A DNA stretch of 28,476 bases, taken from contig JAWRIT010000105.1 of NCBI GenBank assembly GCA_040268355.1, positions 1-28,476 on the forward strand. Direction: 5' to 3'. Shown here one piece after another: positions 15,463 to 24,375 of the stretch. The first letter of the stretch is position 1, and every line of letters starts with the position of its first letter. The notes under the pieces are model-generated. The model made no database searches, was not told the DNA's origin, and worked only from the letters and a program-made list of their open reading frames with translations. Source of the stretch: UBA1367 sp040268355 (GTDB lineage Bacteria; Actinomycetota; Coriobacteriia; Coriobacteriales; Atopobiaceae). The position numbers and the translations under genes were made by a program.

Positions 15463-15562
15463 GTCAAGCGACCCTTCTGTGGCTTGCTGTCCAGGACACC
15501 AGAAAATCTAAGTCCGTCTTTGAAGATTTTCGCATCGCAGTGTTATCAGAACCAATTGTGGG

Positions 15563-15568
15563 TATAGT
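15563..15568 (+). promoter_or_regulatory. Likely -10 element of groES-groEL
   Basis: TATAGT (5 of 6 to consensus) lies in a locally AT-rich stretch 79 bases before the groES start. A weak -35 (TGTTAT, 15541-15546) is 16 bases upstream. Confidence 0.45.
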
Positions 15569-15639
15569 CTCTTCGTTGGTTCAAGGGCGGCTGTGCCGCC
15601 GTTTCGGTAAGGCGCCACCTGGCGCGTATGAAGGAGGTC

Positions 15640-15658
15640 CTTGAGTATGACTCTTAAG
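15640..15658 (+). promoter_or_regulatory. Short hairpin with the groES start codon in its loop
   Basis: CTTGAGT (15640-15646) can pair with ACTC-TT-AAG (15650-15658), leaving a two-base bulge and the ATG as the loop. AAGGAGG (15631-15637) is directly upstream. It may be chance, because codons 2-4 encode the conserved TLK of GroES. Confidence 0.25.
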
Positions 15659-15937
15659 CCACTGGGCGATCGCGTCCTCGTCAAGCCCGCCCCCAAGGAG
15701 GAGAAGACCTCGTCGGGTCTGTACATCTCTTCGGGCGCACAGGAAAAGCCGCAGCGGGGCGAGGTCATCGCCGTGGGTGCCGGCAAGCTCAACGACAAGG
15801 GCGAGCGCGTCGCCGTTGACGTCCAGGTGGGCGACCAGGTCTATTACGGCAAGTTCGGCGGCAACGAGGTTAAGGTCGACGGCGAGGACTACCTGCTTCT
15901 TCGTGCCGATGACATCTACGCCATCATCACCGAGTAA
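15647..15937 (+). CDS. groES: Co-chaperonin GroES
   Basis: The 96-residue protein is the lid of the GroEL folding chamber and forms a seven-membered ring in the cytoplasm. It begins TLKPLGDRVLVKPAP, has the mobile loop around EKTSSGLYIS that contacts GroEL, and the typical GKFGGNEVKVDGEDYLLL ending. The ATG at 15647 is 9 bases from AAGGAGG. A TTG at 15641 in frame would be too close to that site and was not chosen. groEL follows after 59 bases in the usual order, and both share the promoter upstream. Control elements of the HrcA type are not visible. Confidence 0.98.
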   Translation: MTLKPLGDRVLVKPAPKEEKTSSGLYISSGAQEKPQRGEVIAVGAGKLNDKGERVAVDVQVGDQVYYGKFGGNEVKVDGEDYLLLRADDIYAIITE

Positions 15938-15996
15938 CCCGACGCTCTGACGAGCATCACATCCACAGCACACAACACGTTGGAGGAACAAGAACT

Positions 15997-17640
<1,644 letters not shown>

Positions 17641-17677
17641 GCCAGTAGGCCCCGCGCAGGGACATCTGCCGCAAGAG

Positions 17678-17710
17678 GAGGGACCGGGCACCACGTGTCC
17701 GGTCCCTTTG
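17678..17710 (+). terminator. Intrinsic terminator of groES-groEL
   Basis: GGGACCGGGCAC (17680-17691) pairs with GTGTCCGGTCCC (17695-17706) with one G-U pair and a 3-base loop, giving a 12-bp stem, followed by TTTG. It begins about 40 bases after the groEL stop. Confidence 0.8.
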
Positions 17711-17716
17711 CTGTGC

Positions 17717-17813
17717 CCACGACGTGGGCTCGCGGCAACTTAGGATCGCGACAGCTGGTCCACGATGCGGGGCTGTGGTGGCTGGCCCACAACGCGGACT
17801 CGCGGCGGCTGGC
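17717..17813. repeat. Degenerate tandem repeats of about 27 bases
   Basis: Units at 17760-17786 and 17787-17813 begin CCACGATGCGG and CCACAACGCGG, both end GGCTGGC, and agree at 19 of 27 positions. An earlier copy from 17717 (CCACGACGTGGGCTCGCGGC) agrees with the third at 19 of 25. The gap 17711-17948 otherwise holds only the promoter of the next gene; short open frames across the repeats are not convincing. Confidence 0.5.
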
Positions 17814-17907
17814 TCCGCGGCGACCGACCTGCGGCGTCGATTCCGCCGTGGGTTCGCGATGCGGAAGCGGGGGCGTTCCTGTCGGGTGCGCCCGCAAGAG
17901 GCGCTGC

Positions 17908-17913
17908 TACAAT
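17908..17913 (+). promoter_or_regulatory. Possible -10 element for the Fe-S protein and ychF
   Basis: TACAAT lies 35 bases before the start codon. The -35 region is a poor match to consensus. Confidence 0.4.
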
Positions 17914-17948
17914 GAGTGACTACGGCGCGACGGTGAGAGGGGAGGCAC

Positions 17949-19241
17949 ATGGCCGAAAAGCGCGACCTGCTTGACGACATCATCGACATTCAGCAGGACT
18001 GGCATAGGGTCTCCAATCCACTTGGGGACCTGACCGACTCGCTTGTCGATCCGGCCAAGGTGCACACCTTCAACCCAGACGACTACAAAATGCGCCCCCG
18101 TGCCGTCTCGACCAGCTGCCTTCGTGTGGCGTCTGGCAGGGCGGACGTGTGCGATCGCTGTCTGGCCGCCTGTCCCGTTGACGCCCTTGAGATATCGGAC
18201 AAGACGGTCAAGATCACCGACGACTGCATCAAGTGCGGTCTGTGCCTCTCGGCCTGTCCAACCGAGGCGATCCAGCAGCCTCGAGAGATGTCCAAGCAGC
18301 TCTACGACAAGATCGTACGCATCGCGAGCGCCTATGAGCGCTGCTACGTCACCTGCACAAGGGCGCTCGGACGCACCCCCAAAGACAACGAGGTGGTGCT
18401 CCCCTGCGTGGGGGTCATGACGGCCGAGCTGTGGTTCTCGCTGCTTGTCGACTATGACAACATCTTCGTCTATCTGCCGGTGGGCGTCTGTGATCGCTGT
18501 CGGACGACGACCGGCGAGGCGGCCTACACCGAGCACATCTCACGTGCGGAGGAGTGGAGCGGCTACGAGGTCGGCATCGAGGTCGACGAGGATGCGCTCG
18601 TCCATGAGCAGACGCGGGCCTACAAGCGGGGGCAGTTCGTGCAGAGCATGGCTCGCACGGCAGCTCGCACCGCAGTGGCCGGTGCCGCTCCCACGCTGCT
18701 GGGGGCAAAGCTGGTGGCGGAGCGCATCAAGCACCACACCAAGAAGATCAACGACATGCAGCGCGCCCTAGAGGAGGCAGTTGGTGCCAAGACGGCGCAG
18801 AACCGCAGGCACATCCTCACCCAGAGCCGCAAGCTCATGCTCAGCACGGTTCAGGAGTCACCGCAGTTGGCGAGCGTCTTTCGGCTGAAGGTGCCGGTCT
18901 GCGACTCGTGGCTGTGCTCGATGTGCGGCGACTGCGTTCGCGCCTGTCCGCTGCATGCCTGCAGCCTGGATGCGGGCGGGCACTTCTCGGTGGAGCCGGC
19001 ATACTGCGTGGGCTGCGGAGCGTGCGCGCAGGTGTGCGAGGACGAGGCCCTGACGATGGAGCTGGCTGACCCGGCCGACCTGGTGGTTCCCGATCCCAAC
19101 GCCGCAAAGGCCGCGGAGCAGCGCGCCATGGTGGAGAAGGCCAAGGCCAAGGGCCGCGAGAAGCTCAAGCGGGGGCTCGAGTTGATCGAGCGTCTGGTGG
19201 ACGTGGACGACGAGGGCGCCGCCGAGCCCACGCAACAGTAG
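17949..19241 (+). CDS. Multi-cluster ferredoxin-like Fe-S protein, function unknown
   Basis: The 430-residue soluble protein has 23 cysteines in two ferredoxin-like modules. The N-terminal module has C68-x2-C71-x3-C75-P, with C57 as possible fourth ligand, and a complete C93-x2-C96-x2-C99-x3-C103-P. The C-terminal module has complete C323-x2-C326-x2-C329-x3-C333-P and C353-x2-C356-x2-C359-x3-C363. A middle stretch adds C132, C136, C153, C181 and C184; its VVLPCVGVMTAEL and PVGVCDRC segments recall MvhD/heterodisulfide-reductase-associated Fe-S domains, so a further cluster is possible. Residues about 225-300 are basic and helical; the tail is charged. It is likely an electron carrier or a subunit of a redox complex, but no partner is encoded nearby. 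ATG at 17949 follows GAGAGGGGAGG. ychF starts 17 bases downstream. Confidence 0.85.
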   Translation: MAEKRDLLDDIIDIQQDWHRVSNPLGDLTDSLVDPAKVHTFNPDDYKMRPRAVSTSCLRVASGRADVCDRCLAACPVDALEISDKTVKITDDCIKCGLCLSACPTEAIQQPREMSKQLYDKIVRIASAYERCYVTCTRALGRTPKDNEVVLPCVGVMTAELWFSLLVDYDNIFVYLPVGVCDRCRTTTGEAAYTEHISRAEEWSGYEVGIEVDEDALVHEQTRAYKRGQFVQSMARTAARTAVAGAAPTLLGAKLVAERIKHHTKKINDMQRALEEAVGAKTAQNRRHILTQSRKLMLSTVQESPQLASVFRLKVPVCDSWLCSMCGDCVRACPLHACSLDAGGHFSVEPAYCVGCGACAQVCEDEALTMELADPADLVVPDPNAAKAAEQRAMVEKAKAKGREKLKRGLELIERLVDVDDEGAAEPTQQ

Positions 19242-19258
19242 ATGACCTGGAGGTATGC

Positions 19259-20323
19259 ATGGCACTTTCGATTGGCATCGTCGGCTTGCCCAACGTGGGC
19301 AAATCAACGCTCTTCACGGCACTGACCCGCAAAGGTGGCCTGGCGGCCAACTATCCCTTTGCCACCATCGATCCGAACGTGGGCATCGTGGACGTGCCCG
19401 ACGAGCGGCTGCAAGAGCTGGCCGACATCGTGCACCCTGGCCGCATCGTTCCGGCAACCGTGGAGTTCGTGGACATTGCCGGCCTGGTGAAAGGTGCGAG
19501 TGAGGGCGAGGGGCTCGGAAACCAGTTCCTTGCCAACATCCGCGAGACCGATGCCATCTGCGAGGTCGTTCGGTTCTTCAGCGACCCGGACGTCGTCCGT
19601 CACGAGAGCAGCCATGATCCCGCCAGCGACATGGACACCATCCAGACCGAGCTGGTGCTCGCCGACTTGGGGACGCTGGAGAAGGCCATTCCCAAGCTGG
19701 AGAAGGAGGCGCGTCGCGACGCGGCCAACGCGCCCAGGCTGGCCATCGCCAAGCGACTCCAGGCGTGGCTGAACGACGGCAACCGCGCGGCAGACCTCGA
19801 CATGACCGACGAGGAGCGCGATGCCGCTCACGACCTGTTCCTGCTCACGATGAAGCCCATCCTGTACGTGGCCAACGTGGACGAGGACGCGCTGGGGGAG
19901 GAGCTGCCCACCGTCGGCGGTGCGGAGGTCGTGCCCATCAGCGCGAAGGTGGAGTCGGAGCTCATTGAGCTGGAGCCGCAAGAGGCGGCAGAGTTTCTGG
20001 CCGACCTCGGGCTCGAGCAGAGTGGCCTGGCCACCCTCGCGCAAGCCGCCTACCGTCTGTTGGGCTTGCAGAGCTTCTTTACGGCAGGAGAGATGGAGGT
20101 CAAGGCCTGGACCATCCCCATCGGTGCCAAGGCTCCGCAGGCCGCCGGCGTGATCCACTCCGACTTCGAGCGCGGGTTCATCAAGGCGCAGGTCTGCAGC
20201 TATGAGGACTACGTCGCGCTTGGTGGCGAACAGGGCTGCAAGAACGCCGGCAAGCTGCGCATGGAGGGCAAGGACTACGTGGTCAGCGACGGCGACGTCA
20301 TGCACTTCATGTTCAACGTGTAG
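19259..20323 (+). CDS. ychF: Ribosome-binding ATPase YchF
   Basis: The 354-residue protein is the Obg-family P-loop NTPase that prefers ATP and binds ribosomes; in other bacteria it affects translation and stress responses. The P-loop is GLPNVGKSTLF near 10-20, G3 is the DIAGLVKGASEGEGLGNQFL stretch, and NVDED stands in for the usual NKxD, in line with ATP preference. The C-terminal TGS-like domain includes SYEDYVALGGEQGCKNAGK and ends VSDGDVMHFMFNV. The ATG at 19259 follows GGAGGT at 19249-19254. An ATG at 19255 is in another frame. It is probably cotranscribed with the Fe-S protein and ends at a strong terminator. Confidence 0.98.
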   Translation: MALSIGIVGLPNVGKSTLFTALTRKGGLAANYPFATIDPNVGIVDVPDERLQELADIVHPGRIVPATVEFVDIAGLVKGASEGEGLGNQFLANIRETDAICEVVRFFSDPDVVRHESSHDPASDMDTIQTELVLADLGTLEKAIPKLEKEARRDAANAPRLAIAKRLQAWLNDGNRAADLDMTDEERDAAHDLFLLTMKPILYVANVDEDALGEELPTVGGAEVVPISAKVESELIELEPQEAAEFLADLGLEQSGLATLAQAAYRLLGLQSFFTAGEMEVKAWTIPIGAKAPQAAGVIHSDFERGFIKAQVCSYEDYVALGGEQGCKNAGKLRMEGKDYVVSDGDVMHFMFNV

Positions 20324-20351
20324 CGCGTCCCCTGACACGACGGCACAACAA

Positions 20352-20390
20352 GACGGCAGCTGGGAAGGATCGCCCAGCTGCCGTCAGTCT
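20352..20390. terminator. Strong intrinsic terminator, probably bidirectional
   Basis: GACGGCAGCTGGG (20352-20364) pairs perfectly over 13 bases with CCCAGCTGCCGTC (20373-20385), with an 8-base loop. AGTCTTTTG follows on the plus strand (ychF), and CTTGTTGTG follows on the minus strand (end of the LCP gene). Confidence 0.9.
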
Positions 20391-20424
20391 TTTGTGCGTC
20401 TGTCGTGCGCTCTCAGCGTCGGCG

Positions 20425-21720
20425 TCAGTACTGCTCGCCCTCGGCGTCCGCGTCGTACCCATCATAGGAGCCTTCGGCGTACTCGCCGCCGTAGGAGTCA
20501 TAGCTTCCGTCGTAGGATCCGGTGCTGCTTTCGCTGTACTCGATCCCGTCGTAGGCGGAGCTGTCTGAGCCGCTCGTGCCAGAGCCGCCGATCCCGCTCG
20601 TATCGTTGAAGTAGAGACCGCCAAAGTCATCGTCCATCGAGGGGTCGGGCGAGGTCTCGAGCGCGTCCACGTCGCCCTCCTCGGTGGGCGGCAGGCCCTG
20701 GTTCACGCGACGCATCATCTTGCGCCAGGCCGTGGTCTCGCACAGCTCGTACCAGGTGTCGTTGATGTAACGGGACGTGGTGGGCTCCATGCCCATGTAG
20801 ATGTCGTTCTCAGGATCCATGCCAATAAACTGCGTGGCGAGCGTGGCGAGGAACTGCACGTCCATGTCGGTTCGGATGTAGGAGGCGCAGGTCGAGATCG
20901 TCGAGGCGATGGTGGCTGGGTCGCTCGAGAGTATCTTCTGAGCGACCAGGCTGATGACCATGCGCTGGTTGGCGGCTCGATACCGGTCGCCGTCACCGAG
21001 CTCGTCGTAGGCATGGCGGCAACGTGCGAACAGCGCGGCGGTCTCCCCATCCATGTGGTGCGTGCCCGCCTCGAGGTCAAGGCCCGTATAGAGAGGATCC
21101 TTGACATCCATGTCGAGCGTGACGTCGATGCCCCCCACGCTGTCCACGACGGCTGCGAGGCCGTCCATGTCGACTTCCGCGTAATGCGAGATGGGGACGC
21201 CCGCAAACTCAGAGATGACCTTGGTGGTGTAGGCCTCCTGCCCGATGGAATAGGCCGCGTTGATCTTCTGCTGACCGTTTTCTCCCAGGTCAACGAGGGT
21301 ATCGCGATGGATGGAGATCATCGTGACCTTCTGCTTCGCCGGGTCGAGGCGACACAGCATGATGGAGTCCGAGCGATACCCGCTCTCGTCAGTCCCGTAC
21401 TCGGGGTCGTCTACGCGGCCCTCATCCTTGTCGACACCGATAAGCAGCAGGTAAAAGGGCTTTCCCGCTTCCTGAGTGGTAAGGACCTTCTGCAGCTTAT
21501 GGTCGACGGACGAGGTGATCTTCTGGTTGATGTCGGCGATGTAGGCGGCTGCGGCCACGCTGCAACCAGCCAATACGATGACGATCGCGCAAAGCAGCGT
21601 GCGCAGGATTCTCCGACGACCACGCGAGCGTAGCTTGCCGCTGTAGTACTCACCTGCCATGTTGCGCGACAGGGTGAGATCGTCACCTTCGGTCGGGCGC
21701 GCGTGCTTCTTTCGAGCCAC
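20425..21720 (-). CDS. LCP (LytR-CpsA-Psr) family cell-envelope protein
   Basis: The 431-residue protein has a basic cytoplasmic start (1-37), one membrane segment (about 38-62), and an external LCP domain from FYLLLIGVDKDEG (about 89-101) on. Members attach teichoic-acid-like or other polymers to peptidoglycan by phosphotransfer. Typical catalytic residues are present: D97, R116 and D118 in GYRSDSI, and R139-D140 in SIHRDTLV, followed by QKINAAYSIG. The last 85 or so residues form an acidic tail rich in Ser, Gly, Tyr and Asp. The GTG at 21720 was chosen because GGGAGGA ends 4 bases before it. An in-frame TTG at 21732 would place that site inside the gene, and ATG 20 codons later has no site. 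Confidence 0.92.
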   Translation of the reverse strand: MARKKHARPTEGDDLTLSRNMAGEYYSGKLRSRGRRRILRTLLCAIVIVLAGCSVAAAAYIADINQKITSSVDHKLQKVLTTQEAGKPFYLLLIGVDKDEGRVDDPEYGTDESGYRSDSIMLCRLDPAKQKVTMISIHRDTLVDLGENGQQKINAAYSIGQEAYTTKVISEFAGVPISHYAEVDMDGLAAVVDSVGGIDVTLDMDVKDPLYTGLDLEAGTHHMDGETAALFARCRHAYDELGDGDRYRAANQRMVISLVAQKILSSDPATIASTISTCASYIRTDMDVQFLATLATQFIGMDPENDIYMGMEPTTSRYINDTWYELCETTAWRKMMRRVNQGLPPTEEGDVDALETSPDPSMDDDFGGLYFNDTSGIGGSGTSGSDSSAYDGIEYSESSTGSYDGSYDSYGGEYAEGSYDGYDADAEGEQY

Positions 21721-21787
21721 CTGTCCTCCCAAGTCAGAGGCGTAAGAATCCCGCAGAGCGCGTCGTGCGGAAAGGTATAGCCATCTG

Positions 21788-21817
21788 ATAATATCCCTTG
21801 TTCTTCATGCTGCGCAA
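21788..21817 (-). promoter_or_regulatory. Likely promoter of the LCP gene
   Basis: Read on the minus strand, TTGCGC (21812-21817) and TATTAT (21788-21793) are 18 bases apart, about 70 bases before the start codon. A second -10-like TATACC is slightly nearer the gene. Confidence 0.45.
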
Positions 21818-22040
21818 AGTACATCAAACGCACGTGTTACTTTGGGCTTCCTTGAGACTGGTGAACGGTCGCAGGTGCATGGTTTTGCCGCGCTATCCGA
21901 CATTCGTCTGGTGGGTGCGCCGGCCATCGATCGTGGTTCTGTGCAGCCAAGATTCCATGGATGAACGAAATACGCGGGTGCCATGGCAGCCGTCTGGACC
22001 AAGGCGTGCAAAACGACGCGAGGCGCTCGCATCGCGTCGG

Positions 22041-22130
22041 AAAAACGTCCCCATAAGTGCAAGATAGCAAGCATCTTTGATGTGTTATGTGGGGAAATGC
22101 AGACGGGTAGTGAGTTATGGGGACGTTTTT
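22041..22130. repeat. Perfect 16-bp inverted repeat, 90-base element
   Basis: AAAAACGTCCCCATAA (22041-22056) and TTATGGGGACGTTTTT (22115-22130) are exact complements, 58 bases apart. The right arm runs on into further T residues (seven in all), so a plus-strand transcript would end in hairpin plus U-run. The spacer includes GTTATGTGGGGA, a near copy of the arm. This is within 21721-22633, a stretch of about 900 bases without a convincing gene. Confidence 0.75.
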
Positions 22131-22210
22131 TTGCCTCGGATGGCGCGAGAGAGCGTTATGGAGCACCGGAAAGGCGCAGGTCAAGGGGAGCTTCTTTGGG
22201 CCTGGTTCCA

Positions 22211-22284
22211 CCACGGTGGCGTATCGATGCCAATATACGAGCAGGTCAGAAGGGTCGTAATTCAGGGTCGATACGCCACCGTGG
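22211..22284. repeat. Perfect 17-bp inverted repeat, 74-base element
   Basis: CCACGGTGGCGTATCGA (22211-22227) and TCGATACGCCACCGTGG (22268-22284) are exact complements separated by 40 bases. There is no T-run after either arm. It could be a REP-doublet-type element, the remnant ends of a small mobile element, or a structured RNA. The remaining sequence to 22487 shows nothing assignable. Confidence 0.75.
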
Positions 22285-22487
22285 CCATACGAGCCTTTCG
22301 GCGGCTCTGGGCACCGTTGCGCGGACAGGTGATATGGGTCATCCTCCTCGCGAGGAAGGCCTTAAACGGGCTCTCAGAGCCTCATTCAGTTATTGATGAA
22401 TTGAGCACTGTCTTTCCTGTGGAAGGCCGAGCAGCTCATGCGCGCGCAGGCAGCGGGGTTGGCTGCCGTCACAAGCATGAACGCGCA

Positions 22488-22522
22488 AAGCCGCAGCACC
22501 GAATAGGTGCTGCGGCTTCTTC
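22488..22522. terminator. Hairpin terminator downstream of the SDR gene
   Basis: AAGCCGCAGCACC (22488-22500) and GGTGCTGCGGCTT (22506-22518) form a perfect 13-bp stem with the loop GAATA. CTTC follows on the plus side and GGCTTTGCGC is read on the minus side. It lies about 115 bases past the SDR stop, and could instead end a plus-strand transcript from the preceding gap. Confidence 0.65.
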
Positions 22523-22633
22523 AGACGCGTCCTTCCTCTGAAGGGCGTTGCCGCGTTGTCCTCCCGACACACGCCCAAGCTCATGCATCGAGCCGTCGGG
22601 TCCCTAGACGTCGCGGCTGCCCTTCCGTGTGGC

Positions 22634-23404
22634 TTACAGGAACGCGCCGTTGCAGACCTGCAAGACCTGCCCACGCACCGCGCGCCCCATCTTGCTCGCC
22701 AGGTACAGGCACGCATACGCCTGGTCCATGGGGTCACACTCGGGACCGGGGAAGTAGACATAGTGCTTGGAGTACTCGAGCATCTTTGCGCCGCCGGGCT
22801 GCTCGCCGGCCCTGTTGGCAAGGTGCGCCGGAGTGACCGTGGAGCCGGGAGCCACCGCGTTGCAGCGAATGTTGGTCTCCACGAGACGCATGGCCACGTT
22901 CTTGGTGAGCGTGTTGAGCGCCCCTTTCGTGGACGTGTAGGCTGCGCCGCAGAAGGGGCGCGTTCCGTTGACCGAAGAGATGTTGATGATGACGCCCTCG
23001 TTCTTGGGAAGGAACACCTTGAGAGCCTCGCGAATGTTGCGCATGGGCCCGATGAGGTTGGTCTGGCACACGAGGTCGGCCCATTCGTCGTCAGTCTCGT
23101 CGATCATCTTCTGCTCGCCGATGCCGGCGTTGTTGATGAGGATGTCCAGATCGCCAAACGTGTCGAGACAGGTCTTGAACACGCGCTCGGTGTCCTCGGC
23201 GCTCGTCACGTCAGCTGCGACGCCGATGGCCTCGCCACCAGCCTCGCGAATCCCCTCGACGACCGGGTCAAGCTTGTCGGCATTGCGCGCCGTGAGCACG
23301 ACCTTCGCGCCCTCCTCGGCGAAGAGCTCCGCCATCGAGCGGCCCATGCCGTAGCTCGAACCAGTGATGATCGCAACCTTGCCGTCGAGCATCTTTGCAT
23401 CCAT
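22634..23404 (-). CDS. Short-chain dehydrogenase/reductase (classical SDR)
   Basis: The 256-residue NAD(P)-dependent oxidoreductase has a Rossmann fold with TGSSYGMG (14-21), NNAG (91-94), N116, S144 and the catalytic Y156-x3-K160 in AAYTSTKGAL. The length is standard. LTARN (37-41) follows the second beta strand; an arginine just after the position of the usual NAD-specific acidic residue hints at NADP(H), but this is weak. Members reduce or oxidise ketones and alcohols, including steroids, sugars and acyl chains; the substrate is unknown. The ATG at 23404 has GGAGG a few bases upstream. The gene is 154 bases downstream of the cyclophilin-like lipoprotein gene on the same strand and may have its own promoter. 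Confidence 0.93.
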   Translation of the reverse strand: MDAKMLDGKVAIITGSSYGMGRSMAELFAEEGAKVVLTARNADKLDPVVEGIREAGGEAIGVAADVTSAEDTERVFKTCLDTFGDLDILINNAGIGEQKMIDETDDEWADLVCQTNLIGPMRNIREALKVFLPKNEGVIINISSVNGTRPFCGAAYTSTKGALNTLTKNVAMRLVETNIRCNAVAPGSTVTPAHLANRAGEQPGGAKMLEYSKHYVYFPGPECDPMDQAYACLYLASKMGRAVRGQVLQVCNGAFL

Positions 23405-23558
23405 GGATGCCTCCCTCTCTGTTCTGTTCGTTGGACGTGCTGTCGTCTTTCCGTGGTGCGATCGAGCGAGCGCAACGCGCTGCTTGGGTGCGCAAGGTCC
23501 GCCGCCGAGGCGCTGTGGGGTGCACGCAACCGGTGGCGCCAGTGCCTTGACCTGGCCT

Positions 23559-24140
23559 TTAGGCTCCCGCCGAGAAGGTGACCTCGACCACGCCGTCTCC
23601 CAGCAGCTCACGCATCGAGTCTGCGGTGGCCCCGTCGATGTGGCCGAGCCTGGTGTAGCTCCAGGCGTTCTCTCCGTAGGGAAGGGACATCTGGTCGCCC
23701 TGGTAGAGGATGAGGTCACCAGGGACCATGGTGAAGCGCTCGTCCTCGGTGGGGAGCGCCTGTCCGATGGGGCCGGTCTTCTCGAAGCCCCCGTAGTCCT
23801 CAAGTGTGAGCGTGAGGTCGCCCTGCTGCAGAAGCTCGGCGAAGGCACGCGCGGAGGAGTTGTCCTCGAGGGTGGCGGTGACGGTGCTTCCGTTTACGGT
23901 GATGGATACCTCGCTCATGTTCTGGGCCTCCTTCTGGTCTGTGCTGGTCTCTCCCACGCCTTGTGTCTCGCCTTCCTCCTGCTGGCCTGCATCCGAGTCA
24001 TCGGTTGGGCTGGTCGTCGTCGACTCCGACGTCCCTGAGCCATTCGCTGATGTCGAGGAAGGCGATGACGAGCATCCAGCGAACACAAGGGCGCAGGCGA
24101 CCATGCACGCAATCGCAAAGACCTTGTCTACAAGCTTCAT
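23559..24140 (-). CDS. Lipoprotein with cyclophilin-like domain
   Basis: The 193-residue protein starts with a lipoprotein signal: MKLVDKVF, a hydrophobic stretch and lipobox FAGC with the lipidated cysteine at C23. A Ser/Thr then acidic Gln/Glu linker (24 to about 72) leads to a cyclophilin-like fold domain, SITVNGSTVTATLEDNSSA, then LEDYGGFEKTGPIGQALP, ERFTMVPGDLILYQGDQM and YTRLGHIDG. This small beta-barrel family is not expected to have prolyl isomerase activity and its role is unknown. It often lies beside aldo/keto reductase, flavodoxin or LysR genes in Firmicutes and Actinobacteria (family knowledge, from memory). ATG at 24140 follows GGAGGT. It is a relative of the protein encoded at 24376-24738. 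Confidence 0.85.
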   Translation of the reverse strand: MKLVDKVFAIACMVACALVFAGCSSSPSSTSANGSGTSESTTTSPTDDSDAGQQEEGETQGVGETSTDQKEAQNMSEVSITVNGSTVTATLEDNSSARAFAELLQQGDLTLTLEDYGGFEKTGPIGQALPTEDERFTMVPGDLILYQGDQMSLPYGENAWSYTRLGHIDGATADSMRELLGDGVVEVTFSAGA

Positions 24141-24171
24141 GAGAGCACCTCCGATACCCTCGCGATTTCGT

Positions 24172-24267
24172 CCCAAACCGGCGGTTTGGGCGTCGATTTG
24201 GAGCGGGCGACCGCTCCCAGGTCGCCCCATTTGCGCCGGCGCATCATGTGGTCGTGCTGCGCCGGCG
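24172..24267. promoter_or_regulatory. Three adjacent dyads between the cyclophilin-like genes
   Basis: CCCAAACCG/CGGTTTGGG (24172-24190, one-base centre), GGAGCGG/CCGCTCC (24200-24217, 4-base loop) and two copies of TGCGCCGGCG (24232-24241, 24258-24267), which are themselves nearly palindromic. They may include a terminator for the upstream gene or operators for the lipoprotein gene. No T-run is seen. Confidence 0.4.
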
Positions 24268-24375
24268 TCGCGTCACGGACTCCCGTCGAACCCGGTCTCG
24301 GACTCCTGCTCAAGACGAGGACGCCCATCGTCGTCCCTGCTCCTTACCAAGACTTCCCCTCGCCTCGGAGCGCAT

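Noticed and set aside
15256..15646. CIRCE element for HrcA control of groES
   Set aside because: The TTAGCACTC-N9-GAGTGCTAA pattern was searched by eye and not found.
17717..17813. CRISPR array
   Set aside because: The repeats are directly adjacent, degenerate and lack unique spacers of constant length.
21721..21732. TTG start at 21732 for the LCP gene
   Set aside because: It would place the GGGAGGA ribosome binding site inside the coding region; the GTG at 21720 fits better, although the spacing is short.
21837..22214. 125-codon minus-strand frame in the large gap
   Set aside because: It overlaps the first inverted repeat and shows no domain or good start site.
22077..22541. 154-codon plus-strand frame in the large gap
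   Set aside because: It spans an arm of one inverted repeat, all of the second, and the terminator-like hairpin. It lacks a ribosome binding site and recognisable domains.
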